Positions 21,003 through 30,453 of a stretch of DNA of 64,000 nt are shown here, piece by piece (within the stretch, counting starts at the first letter, position 1; each line of letters starts with the position of its first letter). The stretch is from positions 744,001-808,000 of the forward strand of contig NZ_FOMK01000003.1 of assembly GCF_900112615.1 (NCBI RefSeq), given 5' to 3'. This stretch comes from Chitinophaga sp. CF118 (GTDB lineage: Bacteria; Bacteroidota; Bacteroidia; Chitinophagales; Chitinophagaceae). Both the position numbers and the translations under genes were made by a program. The notes beneath the pieces were generated by a model. That model saw only the letters and a list, made by a program, of their open reading frames with translations, was not told the origin of the DNA and did not search any database.

Positions 21003-22127
21003 TTATTTTTGAATCTCTTTTTTATAGGCAGCCAGCGATGCTTCAAACTCAGTAACGGTATAATCAAGTATAGAACCTATGAACTTCCCCTCTTTCAGGG
21101 CATCCTTAGCACCCTGCAGCGCCTTTTCTTCCTCAATGATTGCTGCTTTGGGATCTCCTGCTTTCGCGTAAGCTTTCGCAATGAAATGCTGAACAAGAGG
21201 GATAACAACCCCTTCCTCATTTAGCACATCCTTACCAAGTTCGGCAGCATATAAATAAGTTTTAGGGGATAGGCTATCAGTTCCCAAAATAACTCCGGCT
21301 ATACTGCCCCCCACACCTTTATTCTCTTTAACCCAGTTTGCAGCAAAATCCAGGGCCTCACTTTCTTTTTTCTGACCAATTAATATTTGAAACCTTAATG
21401 CTTTCAATTGCATACCCACATACGGGTCGGTAGCGTCAGAAGTATCGATCATAGCGGTTGCCTTATCATATTCTTTGGCCTGAAAAGCTTTTTGAATGGG
21501 TTCTAATGCTTTGAATTTAGCCATTAAAGCCTCACTTTTAACTGTCATGCCCTCAAATTTTTGTTTGTAGGCCTCCATATCATATTTTCCATCGATCACA
21601 GCTTCCATGATTGAGTCTAAAGCCATCGGATGGCCAATCCAGATGATCTTACCATCCTTCAACAGAAAAGTAGCAGGAATTCCATTTTGTCCTGCCGCAA
21701 TCATCCACTTCTTAGCCATGTGTTGCTCATTGTTATCTGCAGCCACGTTATAGGCCATTTTGTCTCCAACACTATTCACGAATTTAATAACAGATGGCAG
21801 TGATGATTCATAAGGTTTATCCCCGGTTTTTTCCCAGATGTTAATACCGGTAAATGTCGCCTTATCTTTATATTTTTTTGCCAATTCAGATAAATGTGGC
21901 ATCGCAGCTTTACATGGACCACACCAGGTAGCCCAGAATTCAAATACATATAGATAGTCTTTTTTGTATGCTTTTACTGGCGTTCCTTTTATCCATTTAG
22001 CATATTTTAATTCAGGAGCTGTATCTCCTATTTTGAGTGTGACTTTATCCTGAGCGAAGGTCATAGTTGCCAGAATCATGCAACCGGCCAACAGAATAAT
22101 ACTTCTAAAATATTTTTGAGCTTTCAT
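21003..22127 (-). CDS. TlpA-like thioredoxin-fold protein, periplasmic
   Basis: A 374-residue protein starting at the ATG at 22127, which gives a clean signal peptide (MKAQKYFRSIILLAGCMILA...FAQ). In-frame codons upstream would run into the susD 3' end. A TlpA/AhpC-type thioredoxin domain follows, with WATWCGPCKAAMPHL (redox CxxC) and the cis-Pro segment NGIPATFLL. The last 170 residues are helical and TPR-like. It is the last gene of the sigma/FecR/SusC/SusD block. Such thioredoxins are common partners of SusCD pairs of the peptide-uptake or redox type, but the substrate is unknown. Confidence 0.9.
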   Translation of the reverse strand: MKAQKYFRSIILLAGCMILATMTFAQDKVTLKIGDTAPELKYAKWIKGTPVKAYKKDYLYVFEFWATWCGPCKAAMPHLSELAKKYKDKATFTGINIWEKTGDKPYESSLPSVIKFVNSVGDKMAYNVAADNNEQHMAKKWMIAAGQNGIPATFLLKDGKIIWIGHPMALDSIMEAVIDGKYDMEAYKQKFEGMTVKSEALMAKFKALEPIQKAFQAKEYDKATAMIDTSDATDPYVGMQLKALRFQILIGQKKESEALDFAANWVKENKGVGGSIAGVILGTDSLSPKTYLYAAELGKDVLNEEGVVIPLVQHFIAKAYAKAGDPKAAIIEEEKALQGAKDALKEGKFIGSILDYTVTEFEASLAAYKKEIQK

Positions 22128-22152
22128 TTTTATTAATGTTATAAGGTGAGTG

Positions 22153-23586
22153 TTATTGGCCATAGCCAGTATTCTGAATACCAAATAATGGGTTGACATC
22201 CAGCTCTGATCTTGGCACAGGAAAATAGAACTGTATATCTGAAAGTATGGTTGGTTTAAGTTGTTTAACTGTGGCGAATGGCAGTCGCATCAATGTAAGC
22301 CACTCTATTCCGTCTTCTGCTGTAAGATTACGTTCTACCTCGTAGTAATTCTGAAGCAGCAATTCATTAACTGTATTTGCGTTATCCACAGCAGAGAAGT
22401 CGGTTACACCGGCCTTGCCCATAACTGTTTTGATTAATAATTTTGCCGCATTAAGATCACTTCCTTCGGTACGGATGATAGCTTCTGCCATCATAAGGTA
22501 AACTTCAGACAAACGAAGGGCATAAGAGGTTTCTGTCAGCTGCGAGGTACTGCCCCCTAAACCAATATATTTCAGGAAATAATAAGTGTCAGGTGAATAA
22601 GCCTGATAAGGGGTTGCAGGCCCAATCATCCAGCTACCTCTGGGATCATTTTGCAGTAGATCTTTAAACTGTTGAGTTGCTACAAATAATGATGACTGGC
22701 CCGGATAATATGCCCGGCTCTGAATATAAAAGAAGATTTCCTGACTGGGTTGCGGTTTCACACCAAGTATAACTTCTTTACTATTTAGTCCATTTATGTA
22801 AAAGAGATCTTTCAGATTATTTTCCAATTCAAAGGGACCGCCTTGAATCAGGGCATTTCCTAAGCTATCAACCTTCACATAGTCAGATTGCTGACCATGG
22901 CACATCAATACACGCATTTTTAGCGCCATAGCAGCCCACCTGGTGGCATAGTAGTTTGGATTGCTGGCAGGTGCATTAGCAATGGCAAAATCAAGATCTC
23001 CCAGGATAAAAGCAAAAGATTCGGCCACTGTACTACGAGCCTTTGGTACCTGGCTTAACGTAATAAATTTATCCCTGATAAGGACTCCATTCTTGCTGTC
23101 CTGATTAAACCATTCTGCAAAATAAGTCAGCAGTTTGAAGTGTCCATATGCTCTTAAAAAGCGGCTTTCTGCTATGATCTCAGTTTTCCTGTTATTTGTA
23201 AATGAAGCATCAGGTACTGCGTTGATACCATCGATCACACCATTTGCAGCATTGATTAGCAGATACGATTCATTCCAGATAGAACCGGTATAGGCAGAGT
23301 TTGCATTCTCATTTCTTTCATCGCTTTGGGTGCCGAATCCATAACCAAGCATCCCTGCATACATTGCGGGTGGTGCCTGATGATTTGCCCAGTTGGTAAC
23401 ATTGTCACTGGTTACATTTGCAAACCGGTAATACACACCGTTGAGTGCAGTTTGTGCCGATTTCTGATCAGTTATGGCGGTGCCGTCCACCCTTGCATTT
23501 GCAGGTGGTTCGCTAAGCTGTTTGTCGCATGATATTAATATCAGGCAGAATACACCGGCCATTAAATATTTTGAAAATTGATTCAT
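22153..23586 (-). CDS. SusD/RagB-family lipoprotein
   Basis: A 477-residue surface lipoprotein with lipobox LILISC near residue 20. The SusD pattern is present: AESRFLRAYGHFKLLTYFAE, then SYALRLSEVYLMMAEAIIR and the C-terminal FPVPRSELDVNP. It is the ligand-binding partner of the SusC encoded 29 bp upstream. No polysaccharide-degrading enzyme accompanies it, so the ligand may be a peptide, a small glycan or a metal complex. Confidence 0.95.
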   Translation of the reverse strand: MNQFSKYLMAGVFCLILISCDKQLSEPPANARVDGTAITDQKSAQTALNGVYYRFANVTSDNVTNWANHQAPPAMYAGMLGYGFGTQSDERNENANSAYTGSIWNESYLLINAANGVIDGINAVPDASFTNNRKTEIIAESRFLRAYGHFKLLTYFAEWFNQDSKNGVLIRDKFITLSQVPKARSTVAESFAFILGDLDFAIANAPASNPNYYATRWAAMALKMRVLMCHGQQSDYVKVDSLGNALIQGGPFELENNLKDLFYINGLNSKEVILGVKPQPSQEIFFYIQSRAYYPGQSSLFVATQQFKDLLQNDPRGSWMIGPATPYQAYSPDTYYFLKYIGLGGSTSQLTETSYALRLSEVYLMMAEAIIRTEGSDLNAAKLLIKTVMGKAGVTDFSAVDNANTVNELLLQNYYEVERNLTAEDGIEWLTLMRLPFATVKQLKPTILSDIQFYFPVPRSELDVNPLFGIQNTGYGQ

Positions 23587-23615
23587 TTGTCTAATTTTTA
23601 ATGTTACAGCGAACT

Positions 23616-26600
23616 TTAAAATCCAATTCGAACACCGAAGATGAACTGACGCATAGAAGGGTAATTAGCAGCATCTGTATATCCACTTATTAAACTATAA
23701 GGATCATTACTGACCTCCGGATCTGGACCGGGATAACCTGTGATCGTGAAAAGATTAGTACCCGAAACATACACCATTGCAGAACCCAGTGCAAGTCGCT
23801 TCATTAATTTTTCAGAAAACTGATAAGTAAGACTAATTGATTTTAGCTTGATATAGGAGGCATCATGCACTGCAAGATCAGAACTTCCGGTTCCAAACGT
23901 ATTGCTCTCCGATAATACCAGGCTGGGCCTGTCGGCATCCGGCGTTTGCTCAGTATAATGTGGCAATAGTATCCGGGTATTGCGGTTGCCTCTGTCACCA
24001 AGGCCGAGTGAGCTAACATCAGGCAAATACAGGAGATCTCCACCAACCGAATAGCTTAACAGCGTAATCAAACTAAATTGTTTATATCTGAAGTTATTCG
24101 TGATACCACCGTAAAATTTAGGCTCTGCATTACCAATCACATCCCGTTTGAAGTATCCTTTGTATGTGCCGTTTTCAACTAATTTATATCTTGGATAACC
24201 GACAGCGAGGTTTTGCAAAATACCAAACTGTGCATATAAACTCGCTTGCTTGTATGCATCCAGCTCTTGTTTATTCTTTATTACTCCATCATATTGGAAG
24301 CCGTAAATCAATCCGACAGGACTGCCCTCACGTAGAACGGTATTACCTATATTCAGCTGGGAATTGAGATAGGGATCATCAGCCCCTTGTCCAATATTAT
24401 TCGGATTCTGCAGATCCTTGTTTATTTTGGTAACCCTGGATCTGTTGCGCGAAACGTTAATAGCTAAGTTCCAGTCAAAATCTTTTTTGCGGAATATGTC
24501 TGCTCTCAGATCAATCTCCCACCCCTGGTTCCTAATGTCTGCAACATTAACCAATGCAGAAGTGAAACCCGAACTGGTAGCAACAGTATAAGCCATCAAC
24601 AGATCGGAAGTATTTTTATTATAGTAACCAACCGATCCTTTTAATCTGGATTTAAAAAGGGCAAAGTCAACGCCTGCATCTTTTTGCAAAGTTGTTTCCC
24701 ATTTGATCTTATCATTTCCCAACTGAGTAGGGATAAGAGCGTTCGTTGATGCATATGCTGCCGGAGTGAAAAGCGTGTAAAACAGGTTGTTACCCAGGTT
24801 CTGCGTACCTGTGTAACCCGCACTGGCACGAAACTTTAGTTCATTGAGCCATTTTACCGGTTTAAGGAATGATTCCTCGCTCGCTCTCCAGGCCAATCCC
24901 GCAGAAGGGAAATAACTTTTACGGTTGCTTTTAGGGAATTTTGAAGATTCATCTGATCTGGCTGTAATGGTAAAAAGGTATCTTTCTTTCAATGCGTAGT
25001 TTGCCCGCAGGTAAAAACTGAGTAATGCACTTTGTGCTTCACTGGATTGCGGAGGAAGAGCCAGCGCTGCAGAAGACAATCCATTCAGAAATTTATCGTC
25101 CGGGAATCCCTGTCCGGAGGCGGAAAAGGTTTCTGATTTCGTTTGCTGCCACGACGTTCCTGCCAATAAATTCAAGCGGTTCTGGTCATTAAACTGCTTG
25201 TCCCAGGTGAGTGTATTTTCGTAAAAGACATCTGTCTGTTGAGTCTGTGCCTGGCTACCTATGCCACCGTTAGAACTTACAGCGTTGATTCCGGAAGCGT
25301 CTGTAACGGAGACTGTAGAGGGTACATAATTCAACTGGTGGTAAGTTGAATAATTTACCGAGGCAGTACTTCTGAATTTAAGAGATTTGAAGATATTATA
25401 TTCCAGGGAAAGTGAGCCTAATACAAGGGCATTTCTTGACCCGTTCTTCCCCTGTAAAAGTGCCAAAGGATTTTGTATGCCCGAATTTATTCCAATGTCA
25501 AAAGTTGCAGCATCAAAAGTTGCAGGTGTTCCATCTGCATTGTATGGGTTTAAAGTTGGTGGAGCATAAAGGGCAGAGCCATATATTCCGTTGGTCAGGT
25601 TATTTCTTGTAAAAGAGTAATCCATGTTCGTGATCAAACGTAGTTTGGACGTAATTTCATTATCCAGATTAATCTTTCCGGAGATCCTCTTAAAATCAGT
25701 ACCAAGCAGTGTACCCTTTTGGCTATTATAGGCAATGGAAGTATAATATCGTGAACCGGTTCCACCACCACGTACACTAATGTCAGCATTTTGGGTGATC
25801 CCTGTGCGTGTTACCTCATTCAGCCAATTCGTATTCGCTGTTCCCAGGAAATTGGGATCATTAATGATGGAGGTGGCAACTCCATCAGCCGGTCGGCCCT
25901 GGGAAGCTCTAAGTGCATTAAGGTTTTTAGCCCCTTCCAGCATTACACTTTTATACTGATCTGCATTCAGTAGCTTTTCTGTAATTGCCGAACTAAATCC
26001 GGTATAATAATTAGCTTCCAGTACAGGTTTCTGGTTGAGTTTCCCCTTTCGGGTCGTAATAATCACTACCCCATTAGCTGCCCTGGATCCGTAGATAGCT
26101 GTTGCCGAAGCATCTTTCAATATATCAATGCTTTCAATATCATTGATGTTTAAACCAGCTAAGGTGTTTAGTCCACGTGAGTAAGACGAACCTACTGCAC
26201 TGCCGGCATAGTTTCTATCATTTCCCAGTCCCTCGACTGGATTACGCACATCTGCACTGCTCTGAACATATTTATTCTGGATAGTTACCTGAACACCATC
26301 TATAATGTAAAGTGGATCGTTCCCTCCAATCAGCGAGCTACCTCCGCGAATACGGATTTTGGCCATCCCACCGGGAGAGCCATCTGCTTGTACCACCTGA
26401 ACACCTGCCGCCTTTCCCGACAGCGCCTGATCAATACTGACAAACGGAGTATTTCTTACTTCATTTACATTTACGGAAGCAACAGAACCGGTAAGATCCT
26501 TTCTTTTTGTATAGCCATATCCAACTGCAACAACCTCACTCAAGCTACTTACCGCAGGTTTTAACGTCACTACTATATCGTTTCCTTTAGCTTCAGATGC

Positions 26601-27167
26601 TTTTAACTGTTGAAGGTCATAGCCTACAAATGCAAAGAGTATAACATCGTCCTCTGCTACGTTAGATAACGAGAACCTTCCGTTTTTGTCAGTTATTGTT
26701 CCTCTATCTGTACTTTTCAGCCTGATGGTTACTCCCGGCATTGGACTACCTGTTTCATTGACTACTCGCCCCCCGATATCAATTTGGACATTGTCAGGAA
26801 TTGAGGGCGTTTTTGCCTTAATGATTACTGTTTTGCCATTAATCGAATACACCAATGGCTGGTCTTTAAAAATAGCATCCAGCGCATCTCCCAGTTGCAC
26901 CTGTTTTACATTAATGTTTACAGGCTTTGACTTATTTATAAGCACATCTGTGTATACAAAATCAAATCCACTTTGAATGCGTAATTCTTTCAGCACAGTC
27001 TCCAGACTGGCATTTGACCTGGATAATGTGATTTTTTGTGCGAAGCTGGCAGCACTTACCTGCATCAGAGTCGCCAGTAACAGGACTGCACTTAATCGCA
27101 TAATCAACAAGATTTTATGGCATACCCCATCTGGTACACCTTGTTCACCAGTGTAATTTTTGTACAT
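23616..27167 (-). CDS. SusC-family TonB-dependent transducer with STN domain
   Basis: An 1183-residue protein starting at the ATG at 27167 (MYKNYTGEQGVPDG); upstream in-frame codons lack the typical start. The signal peptide ends AASFAQ. An STN domain follows at about residues 45-115 (LKELRIQSGFDFVYT, INGKTVIIK), then a carboxypeptidase-regulatory-like domain, a plug with YGSRAANGVVIITTRKG, and a barrel ending FIFGVRIGF. The STN domain contacts FecR and passes ligand binding to the ECF sigma factor, and both partners are encoded immediately upstream. The 195-bp leader has a candidate antisense RNA. Confidence 0.95.
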   Translation of the reverse strand: MYKNYTGEQGVPDGVCHKILLIMRLSAVLLLATLMQVSAASFAQKITLSRSNASLETVLKELRIQSGFDFVYTDVLINKSKPVNINVKQVQLGDALDAIFKDQPLVYSINGKTVIIKAKTPSIPDNVQIDIGGRVVNETGSPMPGVTIRLKSTDRGTITDKNGRFSLSNVAEDDVILFAFVGYDLQQLKASEAKGNDIVVTLKPAVSSLSEVVAVGYGYTKRKDLTGSVASVNVNEVRNTPFVSIDQALSGKAAGVQVVQADGSPGGMAKIRIRGGSSLIGGNDPLYIIDGVQVTIQNKYVQSSADVRNPVEGLGNDRNYAGSAVGSSYSRGLNTLAGLNINDIESIDILKDASATAIYGSRAANGVVIITTRKGKLNQKPVLEANYYTGFSSAITEKLLNADQYKSVMLEGAKNLNALRASQGRPADGVATSIINDPNFLGTANTNWLNEVTRTGITQNADISVRGGGTGSRYYTSIAYNSQKGTLLGTDFKRISGKINLDNEITSKLRLITNMDYSFTRNNLTNGIYGSALYAPPTLNPYNADGTPATFDAATFDIGINSGIQNPLALLQGKNGSRNALVLGSLSLEYNIFKSLKFRSTASVNYSTYHQLNYVPSTVSVTDASGINAVSSNGGIGSQAQTQQTDVFYENTLTWDKQFNDQNRLNLLAGTSWQQTKSETFSASGQGFPDDKFLNGLSSAALALPPQSSEAQSALLSFYLRANYALKERYLFTITARSDESSKFPKSNRKSYFPSAGLAWRASEESFLKPVKWLNELKFRASAGYTGTQNLGNNLFYTLFTPAAYASTNALIPTQLGNDKIKWETTLQKDAGVDFALFKSRLKGSVGYYNKNTSDLLMAYTVATSSGFTSALVNVADIRNQGWEIDLRADIFRKKDFDWNLAINVSRNRSRVTKINKDLQNPNNIGQGADDPYLNSQLNIGNTVLREGSPVGLIYGFQYDGVIKNKQELDAYKQASLYAQFGILQNLAVGYPRYKLVENGTYKGYFKRDVIGNAEPKFYGGITNNFRYKQFSLITLLSYSVGGDLLYLPDVSSLGLGDRGNRNTRILLPHYTEQTPDADRPSLVLSESNTFGTGSSDLAVHDASYIKLKSISLTYQFSEKLMKRLALGSAMVYVSGTNLFTITGYPGPDPEVSNDPYSLISGYTDAANYPSMRQFIFGVRIGF

Positions 27168-27176
27168 TCGTTTTGA

Positions 27177-27290
27177 TTGGTTTGTCAGTTGCCTTTGCTT
27201 CGAAACTGTCGGCAATTGAGATTTACGTTGATTTAACTCTCGGGCCAATCGCAGTCCCGGAAGTGTTGTTGCACTTTCGGGTTCTTTTTT
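27177..27290 (+). ncRNA. Candidate antisense small RNA in the susC leader
   Basis: On the plus strand, opposite the susC 5' leader, lies a promoter-like pair CTTG (27140-27143), 19 nt, TACATTCG (27163-27170), close to the TTTG/TAnnTTTG consensus. About 110 nt downstream is an intrinsic terminator: CCCGGAAGTG, loop TTGTTG, CACTTTCGGG, then TTCTTTTTT (27256-27290). The T-run is on the correct side only for plus-strand transcription, opposite to all neighbouring genes. In Bacteroides, antisense RNAs at the same place (between anti-sigma and susC, DonS type) repress susC. The call is inferred from these signals. Confidence 0.5.
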
Positions 27291-27362
27291 GTGATTCCCG
27301 GTTGACTTTGGTTGTGTTTACTCTATTTCATTTTACATACATTTGGTTGATTAATCTGTTCA

Positions 27363-28490
27363 TTATTGCGAGACATAAATTTTTCTGCCTTCCATCTTAA
27401 AATGAATCCGGCCGGTTGATTCCAGGATATCCAGCACCTGAGAAACATTCTCTAATCTTGATACTGAGCCATGAAATACGTCTTCGGGCATTTCTCCCTG
27501 GTAAACTACCTGTACATTGTACCAGCGCTCAACCATTTTCATTATCGCTTCAATTTTCTCATTCTCAAAAACAAACTTTCCATCTTTCCAGGCCACTGCC
27601 AGTTCAGCATCAATACTGTGTACCTGAATGTTATTTCCTGATTTCACAGCTTCAAAGCCGGGCGACAGCACTTTATGCAGATCGAGAACTGAAACTTTTA
27701 CACTCCCTTCTATTAAAGTCGTTTTCACAACATCTTCATCTTTATAGGCGCTAATGTTAAAATGAGTTCCCATTACTTCAACTTGCTGGTCTGAACTTTT
27801 AACGATAAAGGGATGGGCCTGATCTTTTGCTACTTCGAAGTAACCTTCCCCTTCGAGTTTAACGCTGCGCTTACCATCCTCATAAAGGTTTGTAGCATAT
27901 GTTAAGCTGGAAGCAGCGTTCAGCCATACTCTCGAACCATCTGGCAAGTGTACCTGATAGCTTTCTCCATTATTGGTTGACAACGTATTTATCTGGCCCG
28001 ATATATCAGTATTGCTCTTGAACTCGTACATCAACGGACCACCTGCAGATTTGGTGATTACCACTCCGGCCTCTTCAGCCAGCTTTCCATTTACCGTATC
28101 TGTCAGTATAATCTTTCTACCATTTGCCAAAGTCAGGGTAGCTCCGGACCTGCCAGGGACAACAGGACTATTATCCGCCTGTAGATATGGCTGTACATTT
28201 CGATCATTATAAAAGAACCAGATGCCTACAGAGAGTATTATAATGGCGGCAACAGCAGCAGCAACTCTAATTCGTTTCCACAGAGGAAGCTCAACCAGCT
28301 TATTGCCTCTTGTTTGTTCAGTCACGGCCATCCACATCTTTTGATTGACATCCAGGAGACCGTCTTCTGTAAACTGTTGGTTTTCAATATTCCATTGTAA
28401 ATACCAGTTTTCCAGCAACGCAAGCTCTTCAGGAGTGCAAGAGCCTGTTTTGTATTTATTCAATAAATCTTCCAGATCTATATTTTCCAT
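27363..28490 (-). CDS. FecR-family anti-sigma factor
   Basis: A 375-residue protein starting at ATG 28490 (MENIDLEDLLNKY). A cytoplasmic N-terminal anti-sigma region of about 85 residues precedes one transmembrane helix (VAAAVAAIIILSVGIWFF). The periplasmic FecR domain follows (VHLPDGSRVWLNAASSL, FEVAKDQAHPFIVKS) and then a C-terminal STN-like DUF4974 domain (WKDGKFVFENEKIEAIM). It would hold the ECF sigma factor inactive until the SusC transducer is loaded. Gene order sigma, FecR, SusC is the canonical one. Confidence 0.95.
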   Translation of the reverse strand: MENIDLEDLLNKYKTGSCTPEELALLENWYLQWNIENQQFTEDGLLDVNQKMWMAVTEQTRGNKLVELPLWKRIRVAAAVAAIIILSVGIWFFYNDRNVQPYLQADNSPVVPGRSGATLTLANGRKIILTDTVNGKLAEEAGVVITKSAGGPLMYEFKSNTDISGQINTLSTNNGESYQVHLPDGSRVWLNAASSLTYATNLYEDGKRSVKLEGEGYFEVAKDQAHPFIVKSSDQQVEVMGTHFNISAYKDEDVVKTTLIEGSVKVSVLDLHKVLSPGFEAVKSGNNIQVHSIDAELAVAWKDGKFVFENEKIEAIMKMVERWYNVQVVYQGEMPEDVFHGSVSRLENVSQVLDILESTGRIHFKMEGRKIYVSQ

Positions 28491-28572
28491 TATCATTAGT
28501 ATGGAGCATATTGGCCCCAATAATGATATAGACAATCAGCCCCGTACTTGGGGGGTAAAAAAAATAAAAAGA

Positions 28573-29148
28573 TTAGCGCGTTAGTAAGAAAATCAGGTAG
28601 GTTACTAATCCTAACCGCACTCTGAGTATTTTAAGCGCGTTTTTTACATGACTCCTAACCGCTTGTTCTGATATGCCCAGTTGGTCGGCAATTTCCTTGT
28701 GACTGAGATTGTGAAGCCTGCTGAGTTGGAATACCTGGCGCATTCTTGGAGGGAGTAATTCAATTTCTTTCGCAATGATATCTGCCAACTGACGTTCTCT
28801 AAGTCGGTGGTCAGTGAGGCAATCTGTCATCACTACAGACTGTGGCAGTGTGGAAAGGTATCTGGATTCAACGGCTCTGTGGGAAATAACATTAAGCACC
28901 CCATTTCTCACCGATGTATATAAATAATTAGAAAGATTAGTAAAATTTGTTGATTCCCGCCTGTTCCAAAGGTTAACGAATAAGTCCTGCACTATATCCA
29001 TTGATTCTGCATTAGATTTCAATCTAATAAAAGCGTGAACATACAATACATTTGAAAAACGAGCGTAAATTTCGGTAAATGCATCCCTGTCACCAGCCTT
29101 TAGTAAGTTGGCTAGCTCTGAATCTGTATAATTACCGTATCGCGCCAT
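28573..29148 (-). CDS. ECF RNA polymerase sigma-70 factor
   Basis: A 191-residue sigma factor starting at ATG 29148 (MARYGNYTDSEL). Region 2 is visible (FTEIYARFSNVLYVHAF, DIVQDLFVNLWNRR) and region 4 has LPPRMRQVFQLSRLHNLSHK followed by the HTH ISEQAVRSHVKNAL. It belongs to the Bacteroidetes ECF group paired with FecR and SusC. Its target is presumably the susCD operon downstream. A TACCTTTG box lies 19 bp upstream of the start. Confidence 0.95.
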   Translation of the reverse strand: MARYGNYTDSELANLLKAGDRDAFTEIYARFSNVLYVHAFIRLKSNAESMDIVQDLFVNLWNRRESTNFTNLSNYLYTSVRNGVLNVISHRAVESRYLSTLPQSVVMTDCLTDHRLRERQLADIIAKEIELLPPRMRQVFQLSRLHNLSHKEIADQLGISEQAVRSHVKNALKILRVRLGLVTYLIFLLTR

Positions 29149-29166
29149 AGTATTGTCCCTAACTGA

Positions 29167-29174
29167 CAAAGGTA
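29167..29174 (-). promoter_or_regulatory. -7 promoter element of the ECF sigma gene
   Basis: On the minus strand the sequence TACCTTTG matches the Bacteroidota -7 consensus TAnnTTTG exactly, 19 bp before the ATG. No good -33 TTTG is found at the usual spacing, so this is only a partial promoter match. Confidence 0.45.
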
Positions 29175-29370
29175 CGAAAAATAACAAAATATTTCATGTA
29201 AATGAGATACAAGCCAATCGGAACATCTTGCGCATTTACCAAACAGTATTCCCTGAAGATTACAATATGGGTAATAGTTAACATTCCAAATTGATTGGTA
29301 CTAAGGGGTAGCATACAAAAGGAGGTTGGTTTTTTAATGGATTTTATAACAAGGTATTATTATGCTACAC

Positions 29371-29838
29371 TTAATAAATTTCAAGTATAATTATATCCAT
29401 TTTATTAAAGAGAAAACTATCGCCCACTTTTTTGCCTAGCAGTAATTTTGCAAGTGGTGTAAAGGGGGATAGGAAAAATATCAGCTGGTTATCTATCAAT
29501 TGTTTCCCTAATCCTGCTGCAATAAAAAAAGATTGATCAGGGCATCGTACAAAGGCTCCTGTTTGAGCATTCGTATAGATCATGTCAGTATTTACTCTCT
29601 GTAACCGGTCAAGCTCCATAATGTTTTCCGCCTGTTGCCGTGCATACATATCTTTTTCCATATGACCCATTGCTCTTCCTGTTTCGTATTTATCACCCGC
29701 AGAACTTTTGTCTTCGCTATTAGCGGCCTCCTGTGCATTGTCAATAGCCGATTTAGTTATTGCAATACGTTCTTCAATCCGTAGTAGTCCGGCTTTTTTT
29801 AAACTGGTTTTGTAGGCAATCATTTCCTGGCGCGTCAT
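29371..29838 (-). CDS. GreA/GreB-like stand-alone protein
   Basis: A 155-residue protein with an N-terminal helical, probably coiled-coil part (residues 1-75, with the acidic/basic loop NSEDKSSAGDKYETGRAMGH) and a C-terminal domain like the FKBP-fold half of GreA (SPFTPLAKLLLGKKVGDSF). Members in this phylum are often mis-named 3-oxoacyl-ACP synthase, but no ketosynthase motif is present. It may bind the RNA polymerase secondary channel or remain a distant relative of Gre factors; this is inference. Confidence 0.75.
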   Translation of the reverse strand: MTRQEMIAYKTSLKKAGLLRIEERIAITKSAIDNAQEAANSEDKSSAGDKYETGRAMGHMEKDMYARQQAENIMELDRLQRVNTDMIYTNAQTGAFVRCPDQSFFIAAGLGKQLIDNQLIFFLSPFTPLAKLLLGKKVGDSFLFNKMDIIILEIY

Positions 29839-29911
29839 AAAATATTGATTGAATCAGCGGTATACCTGATCAGGTAACACAGATGTTAGAGGAATTGGCC
29901 GTGCGTATCAT

Positions 29912-29982
29912 GGAGCTATTACAACCAAACGGCCTGAGTCTGGTATTTAACTGGGCTCAGGCCGTTTGATAGTAATAGCTCC
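29912..29982 (-). repeat. 71-bp nested inverted repeat, likely terminator
   Basis: Outer arms GGAGCTATTAC and GTAATAGCTCC and inner arms CAAACGGCCTGAG and CTCAGGCCGTTTG are both perfect, separated by 3-nt bulges (AAC/ATA) with a 17-nt loop. It sits between the SRPBCC gene (stop 22 bp away) and the GreA-like gene. It probably terminates the former and may protect mRNA ends. Whether it recurs in the genome cannot be seen here. Confidence 0.7.
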
Positions 29983-30003
29983 AAATTTACTATGGAAGTC
30001 GAA

Positions 30004-30453
30004 TTACATCTCTGGAATTTCAGGCTCAACTAACTTAATCAGTTTTTCCAAAGATTCCTGCCAACCTAAATAACACATTTCTATAGGTATTACAGAAGGA
30101 ATATCTTCCTGCAAAATCTTTATTTCTGTACCAACCGAAACTTTTTGTAGCCAAACGGAGGTAGTCATTTCACCAGGAAGATTAGGATCGTCAAATTTAT
30201 CTGTGTATTTTAAAAACTCATTGGGTTTAATCTCAACATATTCTCCACCAAATGAATGACTACCACCTGTAGTGAAATTATGAAATGACATTTTATAAGT
30301 TCCTTTCACTTTTACATTTAGTTCATGGACGGTACAAAGAAAGCCATATGGAGGTAGCCAGGATGCAAGTGCATTTGCTTCTGTAAACGCCCTGTAAACT
30401 TTTTCAGGAGAAGCTTTAATAACTCTGTGTAATGAAACATTGTTTGTAGACAT
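30004..30453 (-). CDS. SRPBCC (AHSA1/START-like) protein
   Basis: A 149-residue protein of the activator-of-Hsp90-ATPase-like SRPBCC group. It starts with SLHRVIKASPEKVYRAFTEA, has the tryptophan block ALASWLPPYGF, and ends in a helix with GWQESLEKLIKLVE. The fold binds hydrophobic ligands in a deep pocket. It has no signal peptide. The ligand cannot be inferred. It is a single-gene unit. Confidence 0.9.
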   Translation of the reverse strand: MSTNNVSLHRVIKASPEKVYRAFTEANALASWLPPYGFLCTVHELNVKVKGTYKMSFHNFTTGGSHSFGGEYVEIKPNEFLKYTDKFDDPNLPGEMTTSVWLQKVSVGTEIKILQEDIPSVIPIEMCYLGWQESLEKLIKLVEPEIPEM

